Shown: positions 42,427 to 51,825, numbered from the stretch's first letter. The stretch: DNA of 64,000 bases from CAJBNH01 sp964447285 (GCA_964447285.1 CAYURO010000025.1:3242-67241), one strand, 5' to 3'. Notes: generated by a model from the letters alone, not told the origin. Made by a program: numbers and translations.

Positions 42427-43434
42427 CTATTCGGCGCCGTCCGTGCACTCGGCAGCGGCCTTGTCGGACTCGCAGCGGATGCGCTTCATCAGCTTGAGGA
42501 TGCCGCCGTGGTACACGCCCTTGTTGCGCAGCTTGACGCGCACGTCGCGCAGCTTGGTGTCGTAGATGGCCTTGTCCTCGGGGCTGACGGTGATCCACTG
42601 GCCACCGGGCACCGCGCGCTCGGCCTTGAGCGACATGGCCAGACCCTCGGCGAACTTGTCGGCGCCCCAAGTGCGGGACTTGCCACCGAATTCAGTAGGG
42701 AAATCCGCAGACTTGACGAGCACTTGGAACGTCAGCTGCGCCAAAGCGTACTTCACGATGCCGCCGCCGCTGCCCATGCCCTTGTGCAACTCCAGAGGCT
42801 TCAGCGCGGTCGCGGGCGCATAGGCCACGTCGGCACGGCCGTTGTTGAAGATGCCTGCGAACGTACCCATCTCGGCCGATACGACTGAGGCGCCGACCGT
42901 GTCGACCATGGTGCGGGCCGCGTCGTCGTTGGTCAGGGTGGCCACGCGCTTGCCGGCCAGCTTGGCCATCGAGGCGTTGTCCTTATTGCGCAGCAGCAGG
43001 TACACCGCGCCGGCGGGCAGGATCGCGGTGGTCTCGTACGCGCCGTCCTTGACGTAGCTGACGGCCTTGGCGCTCGACAGGATCTTCACGGCGCGCTTGA
43101 GGTGGTCGTAGGTCTGCAGGGCGCCCAGCGCCTCGATCGTGCCGGTCGCCTTGACGAAGCTGCGGGCGCGCAGACCCGACACCAGCGCGGCTTGGCACTG
43201 GCCGGCCTTGAAGTCGGCGGTGGTGACGCCCTCGTTCGTGTTGGGCTTGAGTTGGAATCGCACGCCCCACTCGAGGGCCGCGGCCTGATAGCGCTCGGCG
43301 AACTTGTAGATGTCGCCTTGAGTTCCCGACGGGTCATACACGCAGAGCACGCGGTCGACGGGAGCAGCGGGAGCCTGCGCAAGGGCGGCCGTGGGCAGCA
43401 GGGCAAGAACGATCAGCAGTGCGGTACGCAACAT
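42427..43434 (-). CDS. TRAP-type putative solute-binding protein
   Basis: 335 residues. ATG 43434 is preferred: GGAG lies 10 nt upstream, while for the ATG 9 nt earlier the same GGAG would abut the start. The signal peptide ends AALAQA. The mature protein has the two-lobed binding-protein pattern: CVYDPSGTQGDIYKFAERY, ADFKAGQCQAALVSGLRAR, LAGKRVATLTNDDAARTM and a C-terminal cationic segment. It lacks the typical DctP arginine motif in an obvious form, so substrate class cannot be read. First gene of the six-gene operon with a good promoter 43 bp upstream. Confidence 0.85.
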   Translation of the reverse strand: MLRTALLIVLALLPTAALAQAPAAPVDRVLCVYDPSGTQGDIYKFAERYQAAALEWGVRFQLKPNTNEGVTTADFKAGQCQAALVSGLRARSFVKATGTIEALGALQTYDHLKRAVKILSSAKAVSYVKDGAYETTAILPAGAVYLLLRNKDNASMAKLAGKRVATLTNDDAARTMVDTVGASVVSAEMGTFAGIFNNGRADVAYAPATALKPLELHKGMGSGGGIVKYALAQLTFQVLVKSADFPTEFGGKSRTWGADKFAEGLAMSLKAERAVPGGQWITVSPEDKAIYDTKLRDVRVKLRNKGVYHGGILKLMKRIRCESDKAAAECTDGAE

Positions 43435-43476
43435 GGGCGGCATCTCCGATGCGCAGGCATCCCCGCGCGACTGCGA

Positions 43477-43505
43477 ACCTTAGCTACGACGGAACAATTC
43501 GGCAA
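43477..43505 (-). promoter_or_regulatory. Promoter of the TRAP-transketolase-RLP operon
   Basis: Minus strand TTGCCG (43505-43500), 17-nt spacer and TAAGGT (43482-43477), 43 bp before ATG 43434. It shares the divergent intergenic region with the cytochrome gene. Confidence 0.45.
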
Positions 43506-43583
43506 CGTTTGCGAATCCGACGGCAGCGGTCGGCGGGGGGGCGACAGTTCCCTTCGGGGGCCTTCTCGGGCTATGCTCCCGCC

Positions 43584-43601
43584 CCTGTCATCCGTGACGG
43601 G
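43584..43601. promoter_or_regulatory. Imperfect inverted repeat upstream of the cytochrome gene
   Basis: CCTGTCA-TCCG-TGACGGG, six of seven arm positions pair. It lies 74 bp before the cytochrome start. A regulator site is possible; no regulator gene is adjacent. Confidence 0.3.
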
Positions 43602-43674
43602 ACCCCCCCGCTCGTCATCACTGTAGCCCGCCTCCGTGCTTCGTCCGCGCTGCACGGCTCGCCAAGGACATTCG

Positions 43675-45183
43675 ATGATTCGCACCCTCTTCGCATTTCT
43701 CCCCCGCTTGTGGACGAACTGGCTGACCCTGACCGGCTCGATCCTGACGACCTTTGCCGCGATCGCCATCATGATCGTAGTGTTCGGGCAGCTGACGGCC
43801 GCCGCAAACCCCTACGCGACCGCCCTGCTGTTGATGGGCTTGCCGACGGTGTTCGTGTTCGGCCTGCTGCTGATCCCGCTTGGCCTCTATCGGCACCGCA
43901 AGAAGTACGGCGACATCCCGCCCGACTCGGTCCAGCAGGCGTTCATCGCCGCTGCGCGCAGCCCCGCCGCGCGTGGGCGCATTTTCTTCGTCGGCGTATT
44001 CAGCATCATCAACATCGCGATTCTCGTCATTGCCGGCGGCGAGTCGACGAAGTTTATGGATTCTCCGAAGTTCTGCGGAACCACCTGCCACACGGTGATG
44101 GAACCCGAGTGGACCGCCTACACCCGCTCGTCGCACTCTCGCGTCGACTGCGTGCGCTGCCACATCGGCCCTGGAGCCTCGTGGGCGGTCAAGGCCAAGA
44201 TCGACGGCCTGCGTCAGGTCATGGGCGTCATCACCGGCGACTACAGTCGGCCGGTCCCCACGCCGGTCCACACGCTGCGCCCCAGCCGCGACACGTGCGA
44301 GCAGTGCCACTGGCCGTCGCGCTTCCACGGCACCCGCGTCGCGCTGTTTCCCCACTTCGCCCAGGACGAGACGAACACGCCGGGCTACAACGCCATGGTC
44401 GTGCGCTTGGGCGGCGCGAATCCCGGCACTGGCAAGCACGAGGGCATCCACTGGCACGTCAGCGAGGACTTCAAGGTCAGCTACCAGTACCTGGACGAAA
44501 AGCGCTTGCAGATCGGGCGCATCCAGGTCGTGCAGGCCGGCAAGGTGGTCCGCGAGTACAACCTGCCGGGTCTGAAGGGCACGGTCCTGGGCGAGCGGAC
44601 GATGGACTGCATCGACTGCCACAACCGCCCCACCCACGTGTTCGACGAGTCCGCGCAGGCGGCGGTGGACCGGGGGATGCACGAGGGCAAGCTGGACCGG
44701 CAGCTGCCGTATCTGGCCAAAGTTGCCGCCACGCTGTTGGGCAAGGTCGACTTGCCGCGCGCGCAGGCCAAGGACCACTTCCGCAAGGCGATCGTCGGCG
44801 CGTATGCCAAGCTGCAGGCAGAGGGATTGCCGGCCGATCCGACCCGCTTGACGGCCGCGGCAGACCAGATCTCCGAGCTCTATCTGCGCAACGTCTTCCC
44901 CGAAATGAAGGTGATCTGGGGCACGTACCGCAGCCACCTGGGCCACGGCGGCGCCGACGGCGAGATGATCGGCTGCTTCCGCTGTCACGACGACACCCAC
45001 GAAGCCAAACTGCCCGACGGCAAGGTGCAGAAGCTGAGCCAGGACTGCGACTTGTGCCACGAAGCGGTCGCAGAGGACGCCGACCCCGCGGAGTTCGAGG
45101 ACACGCTGAAGGCCCTGCTGCCCATGCCTGTACCTGCCACGGCCAAGAAGGCCGCTCCAGCAGCTGAGGAAGAGTCGGAGTAG
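43675..45183 (+). CDS. Membrane-anchored six-heme c-type cytochrome (NapC/NirT-like)
   Basis: 502 residues from ATG 43675 (AAGGA 8 nt upstream). Three hydrophobic segments span about residues 18-125. Then come six heme-binding motifs starting at residues 134, 159, 208, 312, 434 and 458: CGTTCH, CVRCH, CEQCH, CIDCH, CFRCH and CDLCH. The first is CX3CH rather than CX2CH, as in the 'CGTTCHTVMEPE' type of NapC/NirT cytochromes. These quinol-oxidising proteins pass electrons to periplasmic or extracellular reductases. A Lys/Ala/Glu-rich tail ends the protein. Heme attachment would be done by CcsBA at 22371. No terminal reductase is adjacent. Confidence 0.92.
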   Translation: MIRTLFAFLPRLWTNWLTLTGSILTTFAAIAIMIVVFGQLTAAANPYATALLLMGLPTVFVFGLLLIPLGLYRHRKKYGDIPPDSVQQAFIAAARSPAARGRIFFVGVFSIINIAILVIAGGESTKFMDSPKFCGTTCHTVMEPEWTAYTRSSHSRVDCVRCHIGPGASWAVKAKIDGLRQVMGVITGDYSRPVPTPVHTLRPSRDTCEQCHWPSRFHGTRVALFPHFAQDETNTPGYNAMVVRLGGANPGTGKHEGIHWHVSEDFKVSYQYLDEKRLQIGRIQVVQAGKVVREYNLPGLKGTVLGERTMDCIDCHNRPTHVFDESAQAAVDRGMHEGKLDRQLPYLAKVAATLLGKVDLPRAQAKDHFRKAIVGAYAKLQAEGLPADPTRLTAAADQISELYLRNVFPEMKVIWGTYRSHLGHGGADGEMIGCFRCHDDTHEAKLPDGKVQKLSQDCDLCHEAVAEDADPAEFEDTLKALLPMPVPATAKKAAPAAEEESE

Positions 45184-45202
45184 CCCACGGGAGGCGCTTG
45201 CC

Positions 45203-46126
45203 ATGACCGTGCGCGTCGACGTACCCGCCACTTCGGCCAATCTGGGCGCGGGCTTCGACGCTGTGGGGCTGGCGCTGGACCTGTGGAACACCGTCGTCTT
45301 CCAGCACCGCACGCAAGGTCTTGAGATCACGTGTGAAGGCGAAGGCGCCGGCGAGCTGCCACGCGACGCAGGCAACCTCGTCCACCAAGCCTTCGTGCGT
45401 ACCTGCCGCGAGCTTGGACAGCTGCCGCCCCCGATTTCCCTGCACATTACGGCACGTGTCCCGCTGGGGTCGGGGCTGGGCAGCTCAGCGACGGCCATCG
45501 TCGCGGGCGTGGTGGGGGCGTGTCGGCTGCTGCAGGCGGATTGGACGTCGGCGCAGATGCTGGATTGCGCCACCCGACTCGACGGCCATCCGGACAACGT
45601 GGCCCCGGCGCTGCTGGGCGGCGTGGTCGTTGCCGCGGTCGATGAAGGGCATACGCGGGTGCTGCGGTTTCTGCCGCCGGCCACCCTGACCTGCGTGGTC
45701 GCGACGCCCCGGATGGCGGTGTCAACCGCCGAGTCGCGCGCGCAGCTGACAGCATCGGTATCGCGTGAGGCCGCGGTGTTCAATCTGGCGCGGTCGGGGC
45801 TGCTGGTCGGCGCGCTGCTGCAGGGGCGTTACGACCTGCTTGGGACGGCGACCCAGGACCGGCTGCATCAGGACGCGCGACTGGCCGGGATCCCGGGGGC
45901 GGTCCAGGCGTTGCGGGCGGCGCGGCAGGCGGGGGCGGCGGCAGCGGCGCTGAGCGGGTCGGGGCCAACCGTCATCGCGCTGGTCGACCGGCGACAGGGC
46001 CGGACCGCAGCGGTGGTGGCGGCGCTCGAGGAGTCCTTTGCCCAAGCGGGGTTGGCTGCTGTCGTGCGGGAGATTTCGCCGGCACTGCGCGGGGCTTTGG
46101 GGACGATGTGCGACGCGAGCGCCTGA
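45203..46126 (+). CDS. thrB: Homoserine kinase
   Basis: 307 residues with GGGAGG 9 nt before the ATG. GHMP-kinase fold: VPATSANLGAGFDAVGLALD at the N-terminus, the ATP loop VPLGSGLGSSATA, GHPDNVAPALLGG and AALSGSGPTVIAL near the C-terminus. It phosphorylates homoserine with ATP in threonine synthesis. The gene is 19 bp after the cytochrome gene but has no functional link to it; co-transcription may be incidental. Length is normal for ThrB. Confidence 0.93.
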   Translation: MTVRVDVPATSANLGAGFDAVGLALDLWNTVVFQHRTQGLEITCEGEGAGELPRDAGNLVHQAFVRTCRELGQLPPPISLHITARVPLGSGLGSSATAIVAGVVGACRLLQADWTSAQMLDCATRLDGHPDNVAPALLGGVVVAAVDEGHTRVLRFLPPATLTCVVATPRMAVSTAESRAQLTASVSREAAVFNLARSGLLVGALLQGRYDLLGTATQDRLHQDARLAGIPGAVQALRAARQAGAAAAALSGSGPTVIALVDRRQGRTAAVVAALEESFAQAGLAAVVREISPALRGALGTMCDASA

Positions 46127-46216
46127 CCTGCCACGCGAACCGGCCAACTCCCACGCCCATTTCCGGTTTGACGCCCTGCGGTCGGAGGGCTAGGGTCGCC
46201 CTCTGAGGAGGACCCC

Positions 46217-46663
46217 ATGGCCGCGATGTCGTTCAACGGGTTTGCGTCATGCGGTTGGCCGGCTTGGGCGGTGGTCGCTTGCGCGGTCGTGGCCCTGCTG
46301 CTGGCAGTGGTCGCGCTGGTGCTGGTCCTGCGGCGGGTGCGCGTCGGGCGGCTTGTGGCGTTGGCAGCGCTGGCGGTGGCGTTCACCCCTTACGGCGTCG
46401 GGATGCTTGGGACGTCACTGGGACGCGGGCAAGTCGATGCAGCCTTGGCAGGCGCGGACGAAGACAACGCCAAGAGCTTGCGGGCCGCGGGCTACGCAGA
46501 GGCCGGGCAGTGCATGGAGATTGGCAAGGACGGGGCGATGTTGCCGCTGATGCTCGCCGCCGTCGCCATTGTCGCTGGAGCCGTCAGGTCGGCTGGGGCC
46601 AAGCGCGGGTCAGCGGGCGGGTCGGAACCGGACACGACGGGCATTTCGGGTGGGGCTGCATGA
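46217..46663 (+). CDS. Small membrane protein, unknown function
   Basis: 148 residues with GAGGA 6 nt before the ATG. About three to four hydrophobic segments (around 17-38, 44-62 and 107-122); the middle loop is acidic and has a Cys (AGQCMEIGK). The Gly/Ser-rich tail overlaps the next gene by ATGA. No family recognised. Confidence 0.65.
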   Translation: MAAMSFNGFASCGWPAWAVVACAVVALLLAVVALVLVLRRVRVGRLVALAALAVAFTPYGVGMLGTSLGRGQVDAALAGADEDNAKSLRAAGYAEAGQCMEIGKDGAMLPLMLAAVAIVAGAVRSAGAKRGSAGGSEPDTTGISGGAA

Positions 46664-47103
46664 AGCGTGTCGAGCCGGTTCGCAAACGTTCCAAGGACAT
46701 TCTGCAGGACCTGCTCGACGGCCACGCCGAGGCCGACCGCGAGGGGCCTGAGACTGCGCGCCGCTACCTGGAGCGGGTGATCGCCAGCAACCACAGCCTG
46801 CCAAACGCCGTCAAGTTCTTCACTTACGACTTGCTGGCCGAGGCTTGCGCGCGTGTGGGCGACGACGCCCGGCTGCGCGAGGCCGTTGGGCTGGCCCTGG
46901 GCTACATTGCCCACGCGCAGGAAGACGCCGACCGGGCGTTCGCCAAATACCTGCCGGAGATCAGGTGCTTCGAGAGAGGCATCGCGGCAGCGGTGGACGA
47001 CGGCGACTACGACAAGGCGGTTGAGCTGTGTGACCAAGCGGTCGCCTTGGGGTTGGGCGACGTTTACGCGCGCAAGCGGGCCAGCATCGACCGCTGGGCG
47101 TGA
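46660..47103 (+). CDS. Small helical TPR-like protein, unknown function
   Basis: 147 residues whose ATG overlaps the stop of the membrane protein gene. Entirely helical with TPR-like pairs (ARRYLERVIASNHSLPNAVKF, and AVELCDQAVALGLGDVYARK). No signal peptide, so cytoplasmic. The coupling suggests it works with the small membrane protein. Confidence 0.7.
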   Translation: MKRVEPVRKRSKDILQDLLDGHAEADREGPETARRYLERVIASNHSLPNAVKFFTYDLLAEACARVGDDARLREAVGLALGYIAHAQEDADRAFAKYLPEIRCFERGIAAAVDDGDYDKAVELCDQAVALGLGDVYARKRASIDRWA

Positions 47104-47128
47104 CGGGAACGCGGCAGACTGGGGTCCG

Positions 47129-49384
47129 TTACTCGCCGCCGAAGAAGATCGCGTAGTCGTACGCCACGCCGTTCAGCTTGGCCCAGTTCGCGTTGCCGCA
47201 GTTGGTGTCGTTCTGGGTGGTCGTCGCGGTGCCGAACGTGTCGGTGCCGAAGGTGCCGTTCTGCCCGACGTAGCCCCAGCCCGCCTGCGCCTCGGACGTG
47301 GTGCGGAAGGCGCTGCCGTTGCACGTCTTGCTGACGTAGGACTTGCCCGCGCAGCAGTACGCCATGTCGTGCCAATTGCCCAAGCCGCCGCCGGTGTTGC
47401 CGGTGGGCGTGCCTTCGTTCGAGCCGATGCGGTCGCCGTCAGAGCTGCCCGCGCTCGAGGTGGAGGTGCAGGCCGAGCCCTCGTTGACGCAGTGGTTGGC
47501 GTAGAGCTTGGTTGACAGCCGCGCCAGCCCCTCGCCGGCCCAGAGGCCGGTCAGGTCCGCCCCCAGCACCTCGCTGCCGATCAACACGTTGTCGCCGCCG
47601 GCCATCGAGGTCACCAGAGGCACGGTGCTGTTGCGCTTGAAGCGCTTCCAGCCCTTGTAGCTGCCCTGTTCGTGCACGACGACCAGGATCTCGGCGCCGG
47701 TGTCCAGGTCCATGTAGGCGTCGCTCTTGAAGTCTGCCTTCAGCGCTTGGGTGACGTCGCCCTTGGTCAAGTTGTTCGTCCACAGATCGTTGGCCCACCA
47801 CATCACGTGACCGTCGGACGTGTCGAGGTTCAGGAGCATGGTCCAGCCCTTTCCCGCAGTCGACAGGTCGCAGTAGGCCTGGAAGGCCTTGGTCTTGGGC
47901 TGGACCCAGTACACGCCCGACGCAGCGGTCGGCGCGGCGGTCTTGATGGCTTGGCAGGACTTGCCGGGGTTGGCCTCGCTGCCCAGCGGCGGTTGCAGGG
48001 CCAGCGGGGCGAAGTCCTTGCCGTTGCAGATGTACAGCGCCTTGTCGACGCTGTTGACGTAGGCGGCGCCGGTGTTCGAGACGGTGCAGGGGATTGGGTG
48101 GCTGGTCGCGACCAAGAACTGCAGGGCGCCGGTGACCGCCACCTTCTTGTCCGACAGGACCTGGACCGAGACACTCCAAGCGTTCACCTTGCCGTCCGTC
48201 GCGTTGTTCAGGAAGGCGGTGTCGATGACGCTAAGCGACCACTTGCCCTTGGGGTTCTTGCCCACCCACGACGCCAGATCGCCCGACACCGTCTTGGTCA
48301 AGGTCGGCCAAGTCGTCTTCAGCACCGAACCCGACCCCGACTTGTCGTGCAGCACATAGGCCGAGTTGGCCGGGTCGTACAACACCACCTTGAGCTTGGA
48401 GATATCCGAGTTCGCCAGGTCCACGCTGACCGTCACGCCCTGGGCAACGCCGAAGTCCGCGATGGTCAGGTTGTCCGACACGCCCACAGGATTGTTGTCC
48501 GGAATGTTGACCGGGGTGTTGGAACTGGCCGTCGTCTCAGTGAATTGCGTCGTTAGCAGGTCGTTGGAGATCTCGTCCAAACCGTCCTTGGGTAGGTCGA
48601 TGGCCGCGACGCAGTCGAGCGAACCGTCGGCCTTCAGCGCCCGCACGACCAGACCTGTGCCGCACGCGGTGTTGACCTTGGCCAGCACGGGCAGGCCTTG
48701 CAGATCGGCGTAGGCGCCGGTGCCGGCAACCTTGGCCAAGGCAGCCGTCTTGGCATACGCCGTCAGGTCCGGCGTGCCGTCAAGGTCGGCATACGCACCA
48801 GAGACCGCCACAGTGGCCAGAGACGCCGTCTGGGCGAACGCCGAGAGGTCGGGAGTTCCCTTGAGATCCGAGTAGTTACCCGTGGACGCCACGGTGGCCA
48901 GATCGCCCTTCTTCGCCACGGTCGCCAGCCACTTCGGGTCCAGCATCGCTTCGGTCACGCAGGCAGAGCACTGCAGCGCGTCGGCAACCTGCGTCCGCAG
49001 CGCGTAGAACGCTGCCGCAAGTCGCTGGCGCGGCAGCTCGGGGTCACTGCCCACTTGCACGCTGAGCCACAACCCCGCGTCCGAGGGAACCCCCGCCAGA
49101 GGCGAGGTCCCGCCCAATTGTGCAGTGAACAAGCCACCTTTCACCGCGAGCTTCTGGACTTCGGACCATGCTGCCGCGCCGTCCTGGGCTTGGGTGTACA
49201 AGCGAAACGTGCCGTCGTAGTCGCCGTCGGCCGCCGGACCGCCCCCGGTGCTGGTCAACAAACCCTCGACTTGAACAACCGCGGGCACGGCTGCATTCGC
49301 GGACGGCGCAAGCACCAGACTTAGCAGCAAGGTTGCAACCAGATGGACGAAGTGGCCCGGGTGGCTCGCGTGGGAGGTCGTCAT
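47129..49384 (-). CDS. Secreted adhesin-like protein: tail-fibre-type repeats, P-domain and fibrinogen-like head
   Basis: 751 residues, signal peptide ending ANAAV. Residues about 35-135 are a beta domain. Three repeats of the phage-tail-fibre type ('VASTGNYSDLKGTPDLSAF') lie around 150-240. A proprotein-convertase P-domain follows (about 275-400: VSDNLTIADFGVAQG ... WVGKNPKGKWSLSVID). The C-terminal 280 residues are fibrinogen-like: GKSCQAIKTAAPTAASGVYW, FQAYCDLSTAGKGWTML, and a Cys-rich final section. Fibrinogen-like domains bind carbohydrates or acetyl groups; the combination points to surface attachment. It is 46 bp after the methyltransferase gene. Confidence 0.82.
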   Translation of the reverse strand: MTTSHASHPGHFVHLVATLLLSLVLAPSANAAVPAVVQVEGLLTSTGGGPAADGDYDGTFRLYTQAQDGAAAWSEVQKLAVKGGLFTAQLGGTSPLAGVPSDAGLWLSVQVGSDPELPRQRLAAAFYALRTQVADALQCSACVTEAMLDPKWLATVAKKGDLATVASTGNYSDLKGTPDLSAFAQTASLATVAVSGAYADLDGTPDLTAYAKTAALAKVAGTGAYADLQGLPVLAKVNTACGTGLVVRALKADGSLDCVAAIDLPKDGLDEISNDLLTTQFTETTASSNTPVNIPDNNPVGVSDNLTIADFGVAQGVTVSVDLANSDISKLKVVLYDPANSAYVLHDKSGSGSVLKTTWPTLTKTVSGDLASWVGKNPKGKWSLSVIDTAFLNNATDGKVNAWSVSVQVLSDKKVAVTGALQFLVATSHPIPCTVSNTGAAYVNSVDKALYICNGKDFAPLALQPPLGSEANPGKSCQAIKTAAPTAASGVYWVQPKTKAFQAYCDLSTAGKGWTMLLNLDTSDGHVMWWANDLWTNNLTKGDVTQALKADFKSDAYMDLDTGAEILVVVHEQGSYKGWKRFKRNSTVPLVTSMAGGDNVLIGSEVLGADLTGLWAGEGLARLSTKLYANHCVNEGSACTSTSSAGSSDGDRIGSNEGTPTGNTGGGLGNWHDMAYCCAGKSYVSKTCNGSAFRTTSEAQAGWGYVGQNGTFGTDTFGTATTTQNDTNCGNANWAKLNGVAYDYAIFFGGE
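48675..48930 (-). repeat. Three tail-fibre-type repeats in the adhesin gene
   Basis: Three copies of a unit of about 33 residues with the core V-A-x-(T/S)-G-x-Y-x-D-L-x-G-x-P-x-L. Similar 'SGSYNDL' units build triple beta-helical shafts in phage tail fibres, so this part may form a trimeric stalk. Confidence 0.55.
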
Positions 49385-49430
49385 GGCGTTTCCCCAGATG
49401 GTGGGCGGTGGCGGGCGGAATGGTCGGGGA

Positions 49431-50240
49431 TCAGTTCACTTCTTCGAATCCGGCGACGCGGCGGTGGGTGCCGGTGGTTCGCCAAACCCGGTCGTTCTGC
49501 CGCTGCAGCACGTAGAACACATAACCGAAGCTCTGGGAATGGCGGCGGTAAATGTCGATCTCCCGCTCTTGCTCGGCCAGCACCTGCAACGCCATGGGAT
49601 CACGCGCGTAACGCACGCGCAGCGACTGCAATCTGGGCAGCATCGGCTCGTAGTAGCCCTGCCACCAGCCTTCGTCGGGCAGCTTGAACTGGGTCACGAC
49701 CCGGTAGCCTTCTTCCAACGCGATTGCGCGGTTGCGCTCGACCGTCTGCATCGCCGGATACGCCACCGACCAAAACGCCGCGGCCTCCGCGGGAGGGGAA
49801 TCGACTAGCCACGACAGCTCCGAAAACACCAGAGATCCCTGAGGCTTCAGCAGCCGCCGCCAAGCCTTCAGGCCAGTGCGTGTGCCGATGGCATAGATGG
49901 CGCCTTCCGACCAGATCAGGTCGAAACAGCCCTCCGGGAACGGCAGCCGCGTCATGTCGGCCCGCAGCGGCAAGATGCGCTCATGCAGTCCGGCGTCGGT
50001 TGCGGATTGCGTCAGGCGCGCGACGAACGACTCGTGCTGGTCCACGGCCAGCACCCGCCCCGTCGTGCCTTGCGCAAGCACCAGCGTCTGCGCGCCGGTG
50101 CCGCAGCCGGCGTCGAGGATGACCGGGGCATCGGGGAGGTTGGGCACGCACGCGAGGGCCTTGCGAGTCGCCTCTGCGTTGCCGGGCCCCTGACGGGGAA
50201 GTCCCTCGAAGAGCTCGAAGACCACGTCCATGGGTTTCAT
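49431..50240 (-). CDS. Class I SAM-dependent methyltransferase (UbiE-like fold)
   Basis: 269 residues. ATG 50240 has GGAGG 8 nt upstream; sequence further upstream in the same frame is not protein-like. SAM motif VILDAGCGTGAQTLVLAQ, acidic VLAVDQHE, then DMTRLPFPEGCFDLIWSEGA and LLKPQGSLVFSELSWL, as in small-molecule methyltransferases. No signal peptide. The C-terminal helices end with the FYVLQR segment usual in this group. Substrate unknown. Confidence 0.85.
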   Translation of the reverse strand: MKPMDVVFELFEGLPRQGPGNAEATRKALACVPNLPDAPVILDAGCGTGAQTLVLAQGTTGRVLAVDQHESFVARLTQSATDAGLHERILPLRADMTRLPFPEGCFDLIWSEGAIYAIGTRTGLKAWRRLLKPQGSLVFSELSWLVDSPPAEAAAFWSVAYPAMQTVERNRAIALEEGYRVVTQFKLPDEGWWQGYYEPMLPRLQSLRVRYARDPMALQVLAEQEREIDIYRRHSQSFGYVFYVLQRQNDRVWRTTGTHRRVAGFEEVN

Positions 50241-50412
50241 GGCGCCTCCGTTGCGGTGGGGTCGGTCCATGCCGGGATAGAGCCGTTCTGCTCGAGTGTG
50301 CGATCGGGTCGAGTCTGCCCGGGTCGACACGGGCGCGCAACGAGAAACGCAGCGGCAAGGCAACCCATCGGGATGTCTGGGAGATCGGAAGCTGTGCGAC
50401 GGGACGGCAGAG

Positions 50413-51825
50413 CTACGGCAGCTGGCCGTTGAGCTCGAAGCCAGTGACGGTCTTGGCCAGGCCGGTCTGGGTGTGCACAAACGTGATGCGGCCGGACGGA
50501 TGGGTCTGGGTGATCGCCATCTGCTTGGCCTTGCTGAGGAAACGCACGTGCTCGGGCGCGCTGCCCAGCTCGTGGTCGGTGTACTGGAACGACGAGAGGT
50601 CGGCCTCTTGCACGACGTGGGCCAGCCCCTTGGGATCCTTGAGCAGGAACCAGGCCTTGTGCGGCTCGGTGGACAGCCCGATCTCCAGCGGCTTGACGGG
50701 GGTCAGGACCAGCGCGGTGTAGCCGGAGTCCAGGTCCAGCAGCGAGTAACCCTGGCTGTCATCGACGAATTGATCGGTCTCGTCGGGGCTTCCGGGACCA
50801 TCGCCGGGCTTGTGGATGAGGATGGCCTTGCGGGCGCCAGGGACCAGCAGCACGTCGTCGACGGTCTTGCGCAGCAGGATGGGCAGGACGGTGCCCTCGG
50901 CGATGTCGAGGATGGCGACCTCTTCGATGCCCTCGACCGAGGTGTAGAGCACGGCCGTTTTGCCGTCGTCGGTGATGCGGGCAAGACCAGCGACCAGCTC
51001 TCCGGTCGAGGCGATCATGGCGGGCAGGGTGTCCGTCACGTCCTTGGGCAGGGCGACGAACGCGACTTCCTTGGACTCGCGCAGCATGGCCAGCGCGGCG
51101 GAGCCGTCGGGCAACAGGTCGAGGTCGGTGGGCTCGGAGGTGAGCGGGATCTCGACGATGGTCTTGCTGGGGAGGTGCACGGCGGTCAGCCCGGCCTTGC
51201 CGGACGAGCGGACGATGGCCCAGTTGCCGTTGTTGGTGGTGAGGACCTCGCGGGAAGCGGGCTTGTCCAAAGGGTTTTTGCTGATGGGGATGGGAGCGAC
51301 GATCTGGCCGTCGGTCAGCTTGGCCAGCTCGAGCACGCTGATGCCGTCGTCGGTGACGACAAGGGCGCGGGTGCCGTCGGCGGTGAAGGCGACCGAGCGT
51401 GGGCGGAAGCCGACCGACACGCGCAGGCCGAGCTCTTTGCCGGTGGTGAGGTCGACGACGGTGACGGACTGAAAATTGCCAACGGGGTCGCCGGCTTGCG
51501 CTCGGGCGTGGTCGTAGAAGACGACGGCGAACTTGCCGGTGGGGTCCATGGCCAAGGCGTTGCAGAAGGGCAGGACGGGGACGTAGGCGACGGAGTCCTG
51601 GGCTTCGGTCGAGCGGATGACGGCGACTTCGTTGGAGCCATAGTCAATCACGACAGCGGCGTCCTGGTTGGGGATGATGGCAAGGACGGTGGGCTGGTCG
51701 CCGACGTCGATCAGGCGTACGGACAGGGAGTTACCGGAAACGCGAACGATGCGATCCTCCGCAGTGGCGGGGATGTAGACGTAGTTGGGGCTACCCTGGG
51801 GTGCGCCGAAGTCGGTCTCTTTCTC
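50413..51825. repeat. Near-identical 1413-bp direct repeat, copy 1
   Basis: Matches 52046-53458 at an offset of 1633 bp. I see differences only near one end: 50413 C/T, 50417 G/T and 50461 G/A (so the stop codon is TAG here, TAA in the other copy). Identity stops at 51826. The block covers the mature propeller domain but not the signal peptide and linker. Confidence 0.9.

Noticed and set aside
39195..42497. 1100-codon plus-strand reading frame
   Set aside because: Antisense to the TRAP permease and TatT genes, composition Gln/Arg/His-rich and low complexity; the minus-strand genes have clear families.
50241..50412. Possible small gene or RNA between methyltransferase and propeller genes
   Set aside because: 172 bp with no frame or structure that stands out; probably just a promoter region.
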